Of a stretch of DNA of 64,000 nucleotides, positions 17,936-26,643 are shown one piece after another (position 1 is the stretch's first letter; each line of letters opens with the position of its first letter). A model generated the notes under the pieces. It was not told the DNA's origin. It ran no database searches and saw nothing but the letters and a program-made list of their open reading frames with translations. The DNA is taken from the NCBI RefSeq assembly GCF_020443705.1, contig NZ_JAIZZK010000007.1, positions 62,001-126,000 of the forward strand, in the 5' to 3' direction. Origin of the DNA: Clostridium algoriphilum. Its GTDB lineage: Bacteria; Bacillota; Clostridia; Clostridiales; Clostridiaceae. The translations under genes were made by a program, and so were the position numbers.

Positions 17936-18649
17936 TTATTTGTTTTTTTCTTTTATATGATCTTTATAAAAATCTACATGTAAGCCACTATTTGCATTGT
18001 ATATGGCTAAAAACACTTCAGAAATATCATTAATACTTTGCTTTTTTAATTTGTTAATTAACCATCTTTCATTTCTGTTAATGCTTATTAAGTTCTTTTG
18101 AATAATAGATCCATCGTAAATTACTTCATAATCAATACTTGCGGCTGTGGTTTTAATATTAAGATCCTTTGGTGTAACTGGATCACATTCAGTCTTTTTT
18201 AAGATAGATAATGTACCATCTTTTTCAAGTACTGCATAAGCTATTTGATCTAAGTCAAAAATACCTTTATCTCTTAACTGAGCTAAAAGGTCACTTATTG
18301 TATAACGATAAGTTTTCATAGATTGCTCAAGTATTTTTCCGTTTGTAATAACAATAGTTGGCTTACCATCCAAAAATTCTTCTGCAGTTTTTGATTTAAC
18401 AGTTATTAATTGAAGGATAAGACACAAGGTAGCCCAGGTAAATAATCCCACCCAGTGAGGCCATGCTCTACTAGTTAAATCTGTAGTAAGAGTGGATGCA
18501 GTGGAGCCAATAGTAATGCCAACTACGTAATCAAAAAAAGTTAACTGACTAACTTGCTGCTTACCAAGAACACGAGTAAATATTAATAAGGTAAAAAATC
18601 CGATTACACCTCTAACGAGTACTATTAAACCTTCATTCACTGTCACCAT
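17936..18649 (-). CDS. DUF421 (YetF-like) membrane protein
   Basis: A protein of up to 237 residues with three N-terminal membrane segments and a soluble C-terminal half of two small alpha/beta domains (DUF421). The diagnostic stretch FTRVLGKQQVSQLTFFDYVVGITIGS is present near residues 24-50, and GKPTIVITNGKI and ISDLLAQLRDKGIFDL in the soluble part. The annotated ATG at 18649 directly abuts the GGAG that would be its ribosome-binding site; the GTG at codon 4 (18640) is spaced about 8 bases and may be the real start. YetF-type proteins in Bacillus relate to spore or envelope proteins; function here is unknown. Confidence 0.87.
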   Translation of the reverse strand: MVTVNEGLIVLVRGVIGFFTLLIFTRVLGKQQVSQLTFFDYVVGITIGSTASTLTTDLTSRAWPHWVGLFTWATLCLILQLITVKSKTAEEFLDGKPTIVITNGKILEQSMKTYRYTISDLLAQLRDKGIFDLDQIAYAVLEKDGTLSILKKTECDPVTPKDLNIKTTAASIDYEVIYDGSIIQKNLISINRNERWLINKLKKQSINDISEVFLAIYNANSGLHVDFYKDHIKEKNK

Positions 18650-18736
18650 CTCCGTTCAATGTTATTTTAACCAAATTTATTATATATATGTTATAATAAT
18701 TACAATTTCACGTAAAAAATCAAAAGGATGATAAGT

Positions 18737-20524
18737 ATGGATTTGATAAAAATTGTTTCAAATGTACAGAAGACTTCTGAGGCAATATCAAGCGTTATAG
18801 GAGTAGATGTTACTGTTGTAGATAATAATTATAATAGAATAGCAGGTACAGGAAGGTATAGAAAATGCATTGGAGAAAAAGTAAATGAAAAATCTGCTTT
18901 TGGATTTGCTTTAACGCAGGGAGAAAACTTTATCATTGAAAATCCTAGAAAACATTTTGCGTGTTTAAAATGTGAAAATGCTTACACTTGCAAGGAATTT
19001 GCAGAGGTTTGTTGTCCGATTCATGTAGGTAATGACACGGTTGGAGTTATTGGGCTTATTGCTTTTGATGAAGAGCAACGTATGGCTATTATAAACAATG
19101 AAGTCAACCTAATGAATTTTTTAAATAGAATGGCCGATTTAATTACATCAAAGCTATTAGAACAAGAAAATACAGAGCAAATAAAGCTTTTGGCACGTGA
19201 GTTAGAAATAGTTCTTGATTCTGTAGATAGAGGTATTGTGGCTGCGGATCGCACGGGGAATATTTTTCATTATAATACAAAAGCAGCAGAGATATTCAAG
19301 CTTCATGGAAACGAAATTCAAACTACCAATGTAAAAGATCTTATTGGTAGTTTGAATTTTAAACATCTTATTGAAAAGCATAAGAATTTGGAAAATCAGG
19401 AATTTACTTATACTGGTAGTAAACATCACTTCAGAGGTATTTTTGATGCAAAGCCTATTAGCATTGGAGTTAAAAGCTTTGGTATTGTATGTGCGTTTAG
19501 TAACATCTCCGATCTGTTAAAAACAGTAAATAATATTACCACAGGAACTATCGTTACTTCCTTTGACAGTATTATAGGTAGTAGTAACTGTTTAGAACAA
19601 GTTAAAGTAGAAGCAAAAAAAGCTTCGAAATCAACTTCTACGGTATTGATTCTGGGAGAAAGTGGAACGGGAAAAGAACTATTTGCACGGGCTGTTCACT
19701 TTCATAGTAATAGAGCTGAGGGACCATTTATTCCAATAAATTGTGCAGCTATTCCAGAGCAATTGTTAGAAAGTGAGTTTTTTGGATATGAAGATGGTGC
19801 TTTTACAGGAGCAAGAAAAGGTGGCAAGTCAGGGAAATTTGAATTAGCAAATAAGGGAACAATATTTTTGGACGAAATTGGAGATATGCCTATTCATCTT
19901 CAAACTAAACTATTAAGGGTAGTACAGGAATACGCTATTGAGAAGATTGGTGGAAAAGAACCCATTCATATAGATGTAAGAATTATTGCGGCTACTAATA
20001 AAGATTTAGAAAAAAAAGTATTAGAAGGAGAGTTTAGGCAAGATTTATTTTATAGATTAAATGTAATTCCCCTAAATATACCTCCTTTAAGAGATAGAAA
20101 AGATGATATAGTAATTCTTGTGAATTATTTTTTAGACAAATATAATTCTAAGCTACAAAAGCATATAAATAAAATAGATGATGTTTCTCTTGAGATTTTT
20201 ATGAATTATCTATGGCCAGGCAATATACGTGAACTTGAAAATACCATAGAATATGCTGTGAATATGTGCAGTAGTGGTGTTATAAAATGTGTGGATTTAC
20301 CTAATAGGTTAAAAATTTCAGAAAATACGGTAAAGAGTTATAAAAATGTAGAGATTACACCTATTAAGGAACTGGAGAAAAGAGAAATTGAAAAGGCTCT
20401 AGAATATTTTGGACATAGCAAACAGGTAATTACAAAGGCTGCTGAGGCTTTAATGTTAAGTCGAGCAACATTATATAGAAAAATAAAGGAATATGGAATA
20501 AAACAGTCTCATACTGAGAATTAA
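18737..20524 (+). CDS. Sigma-54-dependent activator, CdsR-like
   Basis: A 595-residue activator that would switch on the cysteine desulfidase gene next door together with sigma-54 RNA polymerase. The N-terminal ~150 residues are a sensor domain with a striking cysteine cluster (CLKCENAYTCKEFAEVCCP, near residues 77-96). A PAS domain follows (~155-270). The AAA+ domain has Walker A GESGTGKE, the sigma-54 contact loop GAFTGA, and Walker B IFLDEIGDM; the C-terminus is a Fis-type helix-turn-helix (AAEALMLSRATLYRKIKEYGI). Start: ATG 18728 overlaps the AAAGGATG Shine-Dalgarno region, so ATG 18737 is preferred. The layout matches the C. difficile regulator of cysteine catabolism (CdsR), as far as I can judge from context. 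Confidence 0.88.
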   Translation: MDLIKIVSNVQKTSEAISSVIGVDVTVVDNNYNRIAGTGRYRKCIGEKVNEKSAFGFALTQGENFIIENPRKHFACLKCENAYTCKEFAEVCCPIHVGNDTVGVIGLIAFDEEQRMAIINNEVNLMNFLNRMADLITSKLLEQENTEQIKLLARELEIVLDSVDRGIVAADRTGNIFHYNTKAAEIFKLHGNEIQTTNVKDLIGSLNFKHLIEKHKNLENQEFTYTGSKHHFRGIFDAKPISIGVKSFGIVCAFSNISDLLKTVNNITTGTIVTSFDSIIGSSNCLEQVKVEAKKASKSTSTVLILGESGTGKELFARAVHFHSNRAEGPFIPINCAAIPEQLLESEFFGYEDGAFTGARKGGKSGKFELANKGTIFLDEIGDMPIHLQTKLLRVVQEYAIEKIGGKEPIHIDVRIIAATNKDLEKKVLEGEFRQDLFYRLNVIPLNIPPLRDRKDDIVILVNYFLDKYNSKLQKHINKIDDVSLEIFMNYLWPGNIRELENTIEYAVNMCSSGVIKCVDLPNRLKISENTVKSYKNVEITPIKELEKREIEKALEYFGHSKQVITKAAEALMLSRATLYRKIKEYGIKQSHTEN

Positions 20525-20550
20525 ATCTCAGTATGAGACTGTTTTTCTTT
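20501..20550 (+). terminator. Terminator overlapping the 3' end of the sigma-54 activator gene
   Basis: A perfect 19-bp stem (20501-20519 with 20526-20544) whose six-base loop contains most of the TAA stop codon (20522-20524), followed by T residues. The last six codons of the gene are thus part of the terminator. Confidence 0.93.
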
Positions 20551-20607
20551 AATTATTATCATTTTGAGAAAAAAAGCATTGAAAGGGATATTTTCGGTAC
20601 GATTTTA

Positions 20608-20624
20608 TTGGCATGAAAATTGCT
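20608..20624 (+). promoter_or_regulatory. Sigma-54 (-24/-12) promoter of the cysteine desulfidase gene
   Basis: TTGGCATGAAAATTGCT fits the sigma-54 consensus TGGCAY-N4-TTGCW. The invariant GG (20610-20611) and GC (20622-20623) are exactly 10 bases apart. Transcription would begin near 20634, about 95 bases before the gene at 20729. The neighbouring upstream gene is a sigma-54 activator. No clear enhancer-like dyad was found between the terminator and the promoter; the activator's binding site may be further upstream. Confidence 0.85.
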
Positions 20625-20728
20625 TTAATATGTATTAAGCATCTTCAAATAATATTCATAGGAACTACATAAGTTTTTGATATATTTTATTTCAGATGAC
20701 TTAGAATAATTCATATAGGAGTGATTTC

Positions 20729-22084
20729 ATGAAATTAAGAAATCTTATAATTAAAACACTAAAGGAAGAAGTTGTTCCTGCCATGGGATGTACTGAGCCA
20801 GTAGCTGTTGCTCTTGCATGTGCAAAGGCTAAAGAATTAATAAGTTTTAATTATATTGAAAAAGCAGAAATATATGTTAGCCCTAATATATATAAAAATG
20901 GATTGTCCGTTGGGATACCAAATACACAGGAAGTTGGGCTTTATATTGCAGCTGCCTTGGGTTTTATAGGTGGAGAAAGTAAAAAGGATTTAAGGGTACT
21001 TGAGGGAATTAACGAAACGCAAGTAAAACTTGCAAAAGAGCTTTTACATAGCAATATTTTAACATTAGATATCAAAGATACTGAGGATAAGGTCTACGTA
21101 GAAGTAAATATTGTAACGGATAAAGGCAATTGTAATGTAATTATAAGCGGAAAACATAATAGATTTGTTTATATTGAAAGATTAGGAGAAGTTATTATAG
21201 ATCTGAGAAAAGAAGATCTGAGAAGTATTAATGGGAAAAACAGTTTTTATGATTTGAGAATAAGGGAGATAATAAAGGAAATTGAGAAAATCCCTCACAA
21301 AGATATTGCTTTTATGTTAGAGGGAATAGTAATGAATGAAACTATAGCTAAGGTTGGATTAAAAGAAAAAATGGGCATGGGCGTAGGGTTTGCTCTTAAA
21401 AAAAGTATACAGCAAGGGATTCTTTCAGAGGACTTAATGATTTCTTCAATGATGTTAACTGCAGCTGCTAGTGATGCGAGAATGGCAGGGAGAAATTTAT
21501 CTGTTATGAGCAGTAATGGGAGTGGAAACAACGGAATTACAGCAATTTTGCCATTAGTAGCATATAAAAATATATTTAATGTTAATGATGAGGAATTAGC
21601 TAAAGCGGTGGCAATAAGCCATATTATGAACTGTTATATAAAGCATTACATAGGTAGGTTATCTGCATTGTGTGCTTGTGGTGTTGCAGCTGGAACTGGA
21701 GCAGGGATAGCTTTAGCGTGGTTAATGGGTGCTAGTTATGAACAAATAGATGGAGTTATAAAGAATACCATTGCAAACACCAGTGGTATGATATGTGATG
21801 GAGCAAAGGAAGGATGTGCAATAAAGCTTTCAACCTCAGCATCAGTGGCTGTGCAATCCGCAGTTTTAGCTATAAATAATTCTATTGTATGTGTTAGAAA
21901 TGGAATAGTTGCAGAAACTGCAGAAGATACAATTAAGAATTTAGGAGTTTTATCTTTAGAAGGAATGAGTATTGCAGATACTGTTATATTAAATACCATG
22001 AAAAAAATGCAAAGAGAATGTGATGATGCAAAATCAGAAAAAAATATAGTAGGTCACTCAAAAAAAGAAGGCATTATTGCCTAG
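20729..22084 (+). CDS. L-cysteine desulfidase, CyuA/CdsB family (UPF0597)
   Basis: Breaks L-cysteine into pyruvate, ammonia and hydrogen sulfide using an iron-sulfur cluster. Family marks: the N-terminal VVPAMGCTEPVAVALACA with the first cluster cysteine, SSNGSGNNGITAILP (a serine/asparagine-rich substrate loop), LSALCACGVAAGTGAG, and MICDGAKEGCAIKLS with further cysteines; this is the plan established for the Methanocaldococcus L-cysteine desulfidase and the serine dehydratase alpha-like fold. 451 residues is full length. Start ATG 20729 follows TAGGAG. It lies behind a sigma-54 promoter and the matching activator, which argues for induction by cysteine and for the cysteine rather than the serine substrate. 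Confidence 0.9.
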   Translation: MKLRNLIIKTLKEEVVPAMGCTEPVAVALACAKAKELISFNYIEKAEIYVSPNIYKNGLSVGIPNTQEVGLYIAAALGFIGGESKKDLRVLEGINETQVKLAKELLHSNILTLDIKDTEDKVYVEVNIVTDKGNCNVIISGKHNRFVYIERLGEVIIDLRKEDLRSINGKNSFYDLRIREIIKEIEKIPHKDIAFMLEGIVMNETIAKVGLKEKMGMGVGFALKKSIQQGILSEDLMISSMMLTAAASDARMAGRNLSVMSSNGSGNNGITAILPLVAYKNIFNVNDEELAKAVAISHIMNCYIKHYIGRLSALCACGVAAGTGAGIALAWLMGASYEQIDGVIKNTIANTSGMICDGAKEGCAIKLSTSASVAVQSAVLAINNSIVCVRNGIVAETAEDTIKNLGVLSLEGMSIADTVILNTMKKMQRECDDAKSEKNIVGHSKKEGIIA

Positions 22085-22116
22085 TATAATTATTTTGAAA
22101 AATCATCAAAATACTA

Positions 22117-22144
22117 TTGAATTTTATTTTAATTCTGATATAAT
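22117..22144 (+). promoter_or_regulatory. Promoter of the 6S RNA gene
   Basis: TTGAAT at 22117-22122 and TATAAT at 22139-22144 with 16 bases between; transcription would start near 22151. Confidence 0.65.
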
Positions 22145-22150
22145 AAAGTT

Positions 22151-22430
22151 AACAAAAGGAAATTAAACGTATTCAAAGTTTTTAAATTTGTATTTCTGAG
22201 ATATTCGTGAAGCTCTTATTTTCAACCTACAATATTTATACGGGAGTTCAAGATCTAGATGTGGATTTGGCTTATAAGACCAGTGTTAAATTGGCAAGGA
22301 CTGTTAAACATCTCTGAGGACACCCACCTATCATAAAGATAGGTGTAAAAATTAGGGCAACGGTATTTTGGATTATAAATCTTAAAATTTTGATCAATTT
22401 ATGAAAGAGATAGAAATATCTCTTTTTTTT
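22151..22430 (+). ncRNA. ssrS: 6S RNA
   Basis: 6S RNA mimics an open promoter and holds sigma-70-type RNA polymerase holoenzyme in slow growth. The core at about 22190-22320 carries the conserved closing stem: TTTCTGAGAT at 22192-22201 pairs with ATCTCTGAGG at 22310-22319, and the 5' strand continues ATTCGTGAAG, close to the start of the E. coli and Firmicute RNAs. The middle has TTTCAACC and ACGGGAGTTC, typical of the Firmicute central bubble. Beyond the core is a perfect 8-bp hairpin (22326-22346). A further long pairing, 22174-22189 with 22386-22401, suggests the transcript runs from the promoter at 22117-22144 to the terminator at 22406-22430, about 280 bases. The exact ends are inferred; the mature RNA may be shorter. 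Confidence 0.75.
22406..22430 (+). terminator. Terminator of the 6S RNA transcript
   Basis: A perfect 7-bp stem AGAGATA/TATCTCT (22406-22412 with 22417-22423) with a GAAA tetraloop and a run of seven or eight T residues. Confidence 0.9.
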
Positions 22431-22536
22431 ATTTGCTCTAAATTATAGTTTTCTTTTTTATGATATAATTAGTATAAATATATAAGGCATCTACAAGTTA
22501 TTTGAGGGATGATGTCTGGTAATGAGGTGTACTTTT

Positions 22537-23340
22537 ATGAAAGAAGATAAAATTCTTGAGATGATAAAGAATAACCCAATTGTTATAAAAAACATAGAAA
22601 ACCCCAGTAATGAAATGAAACTTATGGCTATAAAAAAAAATGGGATAATGTTACGTTATATTCAAAATCCTACTGATGAAATGAAGGATTTGGCTATAAA
22701 AAGCAATTCGATGTCAATTGAGTTTATAGAAAATCCAACTTATGATATGAAAAAATATGTTGTGGCAAAGCTTTGGAATACTTTAGAATTTATTAAAGAG
22801 CCATGTGAAGAATTAATAAAGATAGGGATCCAGCAAAAAGGCTACGCAATAAAATACTCTAGAAGTCCGAGTGTTCTACTTCAAAGATTAGCTGTAGAAA
22901 AAGATTACGACTCTATAAAATACATAGATAACCCAAGTGAAGAAATTCAAATAATGGCTATAAAAATAAATTATGATGCACTACGATATATAAAAAAAGC
23001 AACCATAAATGCAGAAATATTAGCAATACGCGAAAATGAAGCTGCAATAAAGTTCATTATAAATATAGATGAAGATAAAAAAATATTGTTTTTAAAGCAT
23101 AATGCATTGGTAATAAAGTATTTTAATAATGAATTACCCAGGGATGCTGTAGAGGCGGCATTTAGAGAGGTATTATCTAAAGACGAGATTACTGAAAAAT
23201 ATGTTAGAGATTTTATAAATTGTGAAAGTATAAACGAGAAAAACGGCAATATATCTATGGATAAAATAATCTTTATTTATAAATATGGTAGTAGAACCTG
23301 TAAAAAAATAGCAGTTGATGAAAAACTTAATATGATGTAA
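22537..23340 (+). CDS. 22-residue tandem-repeat protein (DUF4116-like)
   Basis: A 267-residue soluble protein. From about residue 13 it consists of eight to nine consecutive repeats of exactly 22 residues with the pattern N-G-x-x-L-(K/R)-Y-I-x-N-P-(S/T)-x-E-M-K-x-x-A-I-K-x, for example NGIMLRYIQNPTDEMKDLAI. The later repeats are more divergent, and the last ~75 residues lose the pattern. Such repeats resemble DUF4116 and probably stack as short helices into a solenoid for protein binding. An ATG at 22522 has no ribosome-binding site, while ATG 22537 follows GAGGTG at 22524-22529, so 22537 is the start. It is the first gene of an operon with a MoxR-like ATPase 13 bases downstream. Function unknown; an adaptor for the ATPase/VWA pair is a reasonable guess. 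Confidence 0.8.
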   Translation: MKEDKILEMIKNNPIVIKNIENPSNEMKLMAIKKNGIMLRYIQNPTDEMKDLAIKSNSMSIEFIENPTYDMKKYVVAKLWNTLEFIKEPCEELIKIGIQQKGYAIKYSRSPSVLLQRLAVEKDYDSIKYIDNPSEEIQIMAIKINYDALRYIKKATINAEILAIRENEAAIKFIINIDEDKKILFLKHNALVIKYFNNELPRDAVEAAFREVLSKDEITEKYVRDFINCESINEKNGNISMDKIIFIYKYGSRTCKKIAVDEKLNMM

Positions 23341-23353
23341 AAGGGGATAAATT

Positions 23354-24472
23354 ATGAATTTTAAGGATACCGTTCAAAGCGTAGAGCTTGTTATTGAAAC
23401 GGATGAAGTACCTTTAATTGTAGGGGAAAGTGGGATAGGTAAAACAGCCTTAGCTAAAACACTGGCAAAACGCAAAGGTTGGAGCTTAGTTATTATAGAC
23501 GGAAACCTTCTAAAAGAAGGGGAAATAGGTGGTCTTCCAACAATTGAAGATTATAGCTTTAAAGATGCGAGTGGCAAGGATGTTCGTGTTAAAAATACTG
23601 TTTACGCTGTTCACACAAAACTACAAGAAATTAATAGTCTAATAAATGATGGTCAAGAGGTATTTCTATTTATTGATGAAATAAACCGTTGTGAGCATAC
23701 GGTTCAGCAAGAGCTTATGAATCTTATATTAAACAGAGAGATTAATGGTTATAAGCTAAATAAAGAGGTTAAGATACTCGCTGCAATGAATCCTTCTAGC
23801 AAATATGGAGATGATTTTGATTATCAAGTAGTTGATATGGATGCAGCACAAGAAAATAGATTTGTTTTGCTACATATGGAATGTGATTCATTAGCTTGGA
23901 TTTCATGGGCTTCTGAAAATAAATTAGAACAAAAAGTTATAGAATTTATATCTACTTTTCCAGAATATTTACTTAGTAATCCAAAAGATGATCAAATAAG
24001 AGCAACTCCTAGAAGTTATGAGCGGGTTTCTAAAAGCTATAGTATATATAAGGAAAACAAAGCTACAATTGCTAAAAGAATATTCTTAAACATTCTAAAA
24101 GGTAACTTAGGTAATCAAATTGCCGGAGAGTTTATGGCATTTGCACAGGAAGATAATAAACCTCTAATTTCTTATGATGATGTTTTTACAGGCGTTAAAT
24201 TATCTCTTGAGGTAATTGCAGAAGTTAAGAAGGAAAGCCATACTAGGTTATATTTGATTGCAAAAAATATTTTAAATATTTTAAATAAAAAAGAAGTTTT
24301 TAATAGTGATATAGAAAGACTTGTAGAATTCTTGAGGTTATACCCAGTGGACTTAGGTATGGGAGTTATGCAGGAAATTAAAGAAAACAATGCTAGCGTT
24401 TATAAGTTATGTTTGGAAAATGAAGCTTTCGTCGAAATGTATTTTAAAACCTACAATGAAATAAAAGGTTAG
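23354..24472 (+). CDS. MoxR-like AAA+ ATPase (AAA_5 type)
   Basis: A 372-residue single-ring AAA+ ATPase. Walker A is VGESGIGKTALAKTLAKRKG (about residues 22-41), Walker B is VFLFIDEINRCEHTVQQEL (near 103-121), sensor 1 is ILAAMNPSSKYG, and RATPRSYERVSK contains the sensor 2 arginines. The pattern is that of MoxR/dynein-related ATPases, which act as chaperones with VWA proteins to mature or remodel target complexes. It is 13 bases after the repeat-protein gene and 8 bases before the VWA gene, so it is surely co-transcribed with both. The start ATG 23354 follows AAAGGGG. The client is unknown. Confidence 0.9.
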   Translation: MNFKDTVQSVELVIETDEVPLIVGESGIGKTALAKTLAKRKGWSLVIIDGNLLKEGEIGGLPTIEDYSFKDASGKDVRVKNTVYAVHTKLQEINSLINDGQEVFLFIDEINRCEHTVQQELMNLILNREINGYKLNKEVKILAAMNPSSKYGDDFDYQVVDMDAAQENRFVLLHMECDSLAWISWASENKLEQKVIEFISTFPEYLLSNPKDDQIRATPRSYERVSKSYSIYKENKATIAKRIFLNILKGNLGNQIAGEFMAFAQEDNKPLISYDDVFTGVKLSLEVIAEVKKESHTRLYLIAKNILNILNKKEVFNSDIERLVEFLRLYPVDLGMGVMQEIKENNASVYKLCLENEAFVEMYFKTYNEIKG

Positions 24473-24480
24473 GTGAAATT

Positions 24481-25842
24481 ATGGGGAAAAATTTTGAAAG
24501 TCTCAAAAATTCGCTTTATGATGAGATTTCTAATGTGGTAAGTATAAAAAATATGCCAACCAATTTTAAAGAGGATTTTATGCAACTTGTTAGCATGGTT
24601 AATTTTATGCTTATAGAAGATAATGAAAACTTTTATGGCTATTTTCTTCTTCAAATGTCTAGAGAAATAAAATATGATATAAGCGCGCCTACAGCTGTAA
24701 ACTTTAAATTATCTAGGTATGTTATTTACTTTAATCCATATATATTCTTAAATCTAAGTGGCGATCAGATGAAAAGCACTATTAAACATGAGATATATCA
24801 CATATTATCTTCCCACTTAAACCGCGCACGGGGTCTCAAAACTAAATATAGTACATTGGCTATTAATATGGCCATGGACATAGTAGTAAATCAATATCTG
24901 AATTATTTACCACCATATGCTACAACAATAGACAGTATAAATTTTAAGTATAGTTTAAAGTTACAACCTTATATGTCTATGGAATCCTATGCAGCTGAAA
25001 TTCAAGAATCATTAAATCTGTTAGAGGAAGATGAGAATGAAGAGGATGACTCTAAGGAGAAGCATATAGAAAAAGAATATGATGTATCTAAAACTCACGA
25101 TTTATGGGAAGAATCCATAGAGGGAGACGAGGAAACTCTTAAAAATTTTACTAAAAAATTTGCAGCACTTTCAGAAAAAGGAAAAGTTCCTCTTTATTTA
25201 GAGAAGACCCTCAAGGGACTGAAGGGTAACAAAGGTGAAATTCCTTGGAATCTATATCTAAAAAAGATTATGGGAACATTAGAAAGTGATAAAAAAAAGA
25301 CCGTAGCAAGGAGAAGTAGACGTCAACCTAATAGATTAGATTTAAGAGGAGAACTTAGGGGACATACAGCTAGAATTACCTTGGCTATAGATATAAGTGG
25401 TAGCATAAGTGATGAGGAGTTTCAGGGAGCAATAAAAGAAGTTTTTAATATTGTAAAAACTTATAAACACGAAATAACTCTTATTGAATGTGATACAGAG
25501 ATAAGGCAGGTATATAAGGTCAAATCTATTAACAGTGTACGGGAGAGGTGTAATAGTCGCGGTGGTACAAAATTTGAACCAGTGTTTAAGTATGTAAATA
25601 ATACGGATACCAACATACTAATATATTTTACAGATGGAAAAGGTGAAGAAGAACTGGACGTAATGCCAAAAGGATATAAAACTTTGTGGGTTATATCAGG
25701 ACGTGGTGATAAACTCTCATTGAAGGAACCTTTTGGAATAGTTAAAAAGCTAAAACCTGTAGAGATAAAAGAGGATACGCAGGAAAGGTTAGATGTAATG
25801 GTTGACGGCTTTTCCATGAACAGTCAGGAACCAATATATTAA
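24481..25842 (+). CDS. VWA-domain protein with N-terminal HExxH metallopeptidase-like domain (DUF2201)
   Basis: A 453-residue protein. The N-terminal domain (about 30-180) resembles the putative metallopeptidase domain DUF2201_N, with the zinc motif KHEIYHILSSHLNRA (HExxH near residue 102). A strongly acidic linker with DEDENEEDDSKE-type sequence follows near 180-205. The C-terminal VWA-like domain has a MIDAS motif LAIDISGSIS (D-x-S-x-S near residue 302) and RGGTKFEPVF with the further threonine, then YFTDGKG. Directly upstream is a MoxR-like ATPase, the standard partner. Start ATG 24481 follows AGGTGAAA. Proteolytic activity is only implied by the motif. Confidence 0.87.
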   Translation: MGKNFESLKNSLYDEISNVVSIKNMPTNFKEDFMQLVSMVNFMLIEDNENFYGYFLLQMSREIKYDISAPTAVNFKLSRYVIYFNPYIFLNLSGDQMKSTIKHEIYHILSSHLNRARGLKTKYSTLAINMAMDIVVNQYLNYLPPYATTIDSINFKYSLKLQPYMSMESYAAEIQESLNLLEEDENEEDDSKEKHIEKEYDVSKTHDLWEESIEGDEETLKNFTKKFAALSEKGKVPLYLEKTLKGLKGNKGEIPWNLYLKKIMGTLESDKKKTVARRSRRQPNRLDLRGELRGHTARITLAIDISGSISDEEFQGAIKEVFNIVKTYKHEITLIECDTEIRQVYKVKSINSVRERCNSRGGTKFEPVFKYVNNTDTNILIYFTDGKGEEELDVMPKGYKTLWVISGRGDKLSLKEPFGIVKKLKPVEIKEDTQERLDVMVDGFSMNSQEPIY

Positions 25843-25898
25843 TTATGTTGGTGGGGAAAAAGTTGATGAATAATTAAATAAATTAAAGGTGGATATAT

Positions 25899-26636
25899 AT
25901 GAGAAATTTAAAAACGATATTAGAATATGATGGAAGCAGATATAAAGGATGGCAAAAACAAGCCGATAACGATTTAACAGTTCAAGGAAAAATAGAAAGT
26001 TCATTATCTAAAATGGCAGGGGAACGTATAGAGGTTGCAGGTTGTGAAAGGACAGACGTAGGAGTACATGCTGAAAATTATACGGCTAATTTCCATACAG
26101 ATTGTGATCTAAGTATAGATGCTATTATGGATTATCTATATGAATCTTTACCGGATGATATTGTAGTTAAATCAATGGTGGAAGCAAGTGAAAGATTCCA
26201 TGTAGGATATAACATAAAATCAATAACTTATGTATATAAAATAAGCAATAGTGAACAAAGAAATGTGTTCAATAGAAAATATGTTTACAACTCTGAAATG
26301 AAACTTAACATAGACGAAATGAGGATTACCGCAGAATCTCTAGTTGGGACTCATGATTTTCAGTATTTAGCGACAGTATCTCCTAATACTAAATCTACTG
26401 TTAAAACTATTAATTATATAAATATAACAGAAGAAAATAATATAATTGAAATAGAAATTAATGCAGATGATTTCTTATGGAATATGGTAAGGATTATTAT
26501 GGGAAGCCTTTTAGAAGTAGGTAAAGGGAAAATTAATGCTATGGATATAGAGAAATTATTAACTGAAACAACGGCATCAGCATATATTCCTATGGCTAAA
26601 GCAAAAGGACTAGCATTAAGAGGCGTAGAATACTAA
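25899..26636 (+). CDS. truA: tRNA pseudouridine(38-40) synthase TruA
   Basis: Converts uridines 38-40 in the tRNA anticodon arm to pseudouridine. The 245-residue protein has EYDGSRYKGWQKQ at the start, the catalytic aspartate in CERTDVGVHA, SITYVYKI with the conserved tyrosine, and the C-terminal FLWNMVRIIMGSLLEVG. Start ATG 25899 follows AAAGGTGG. It lies 56 bases after the VWA gene in the same direction, so it could share that transcript, but housekeeping function argues for independent expression as well. Confidence 0.95.
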   Translation: MRNLKTILEYDGSRYKGWQKQADNDLTVQGKIESSLSKMAGERIEVAGCERTDVGVHAENYTANFHTDCDLSIDAIMDYLYESLPDDIVVKSMVEASERFHVGYNIKSITYVYKISNSEQRNVFNRKYVYNSEMKLNIDEMRITAESLVGTHDFQYLATVSPNTKSTVKTINYINITEENNIIEIEINADDFLWNMVRIIMGSLLEVGKGKINAMDIEKLLTETTASAYIPMAKAKGLALRGVEY

Positions 26637-26643
26637 AAATGAA

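Noticed and set aside
22522-22536. ATG 22522 as start of the repeat protein
   Set aside because: No ribosome-binding site precedes it, and GAGGTG is properly placed for ATG 22537.
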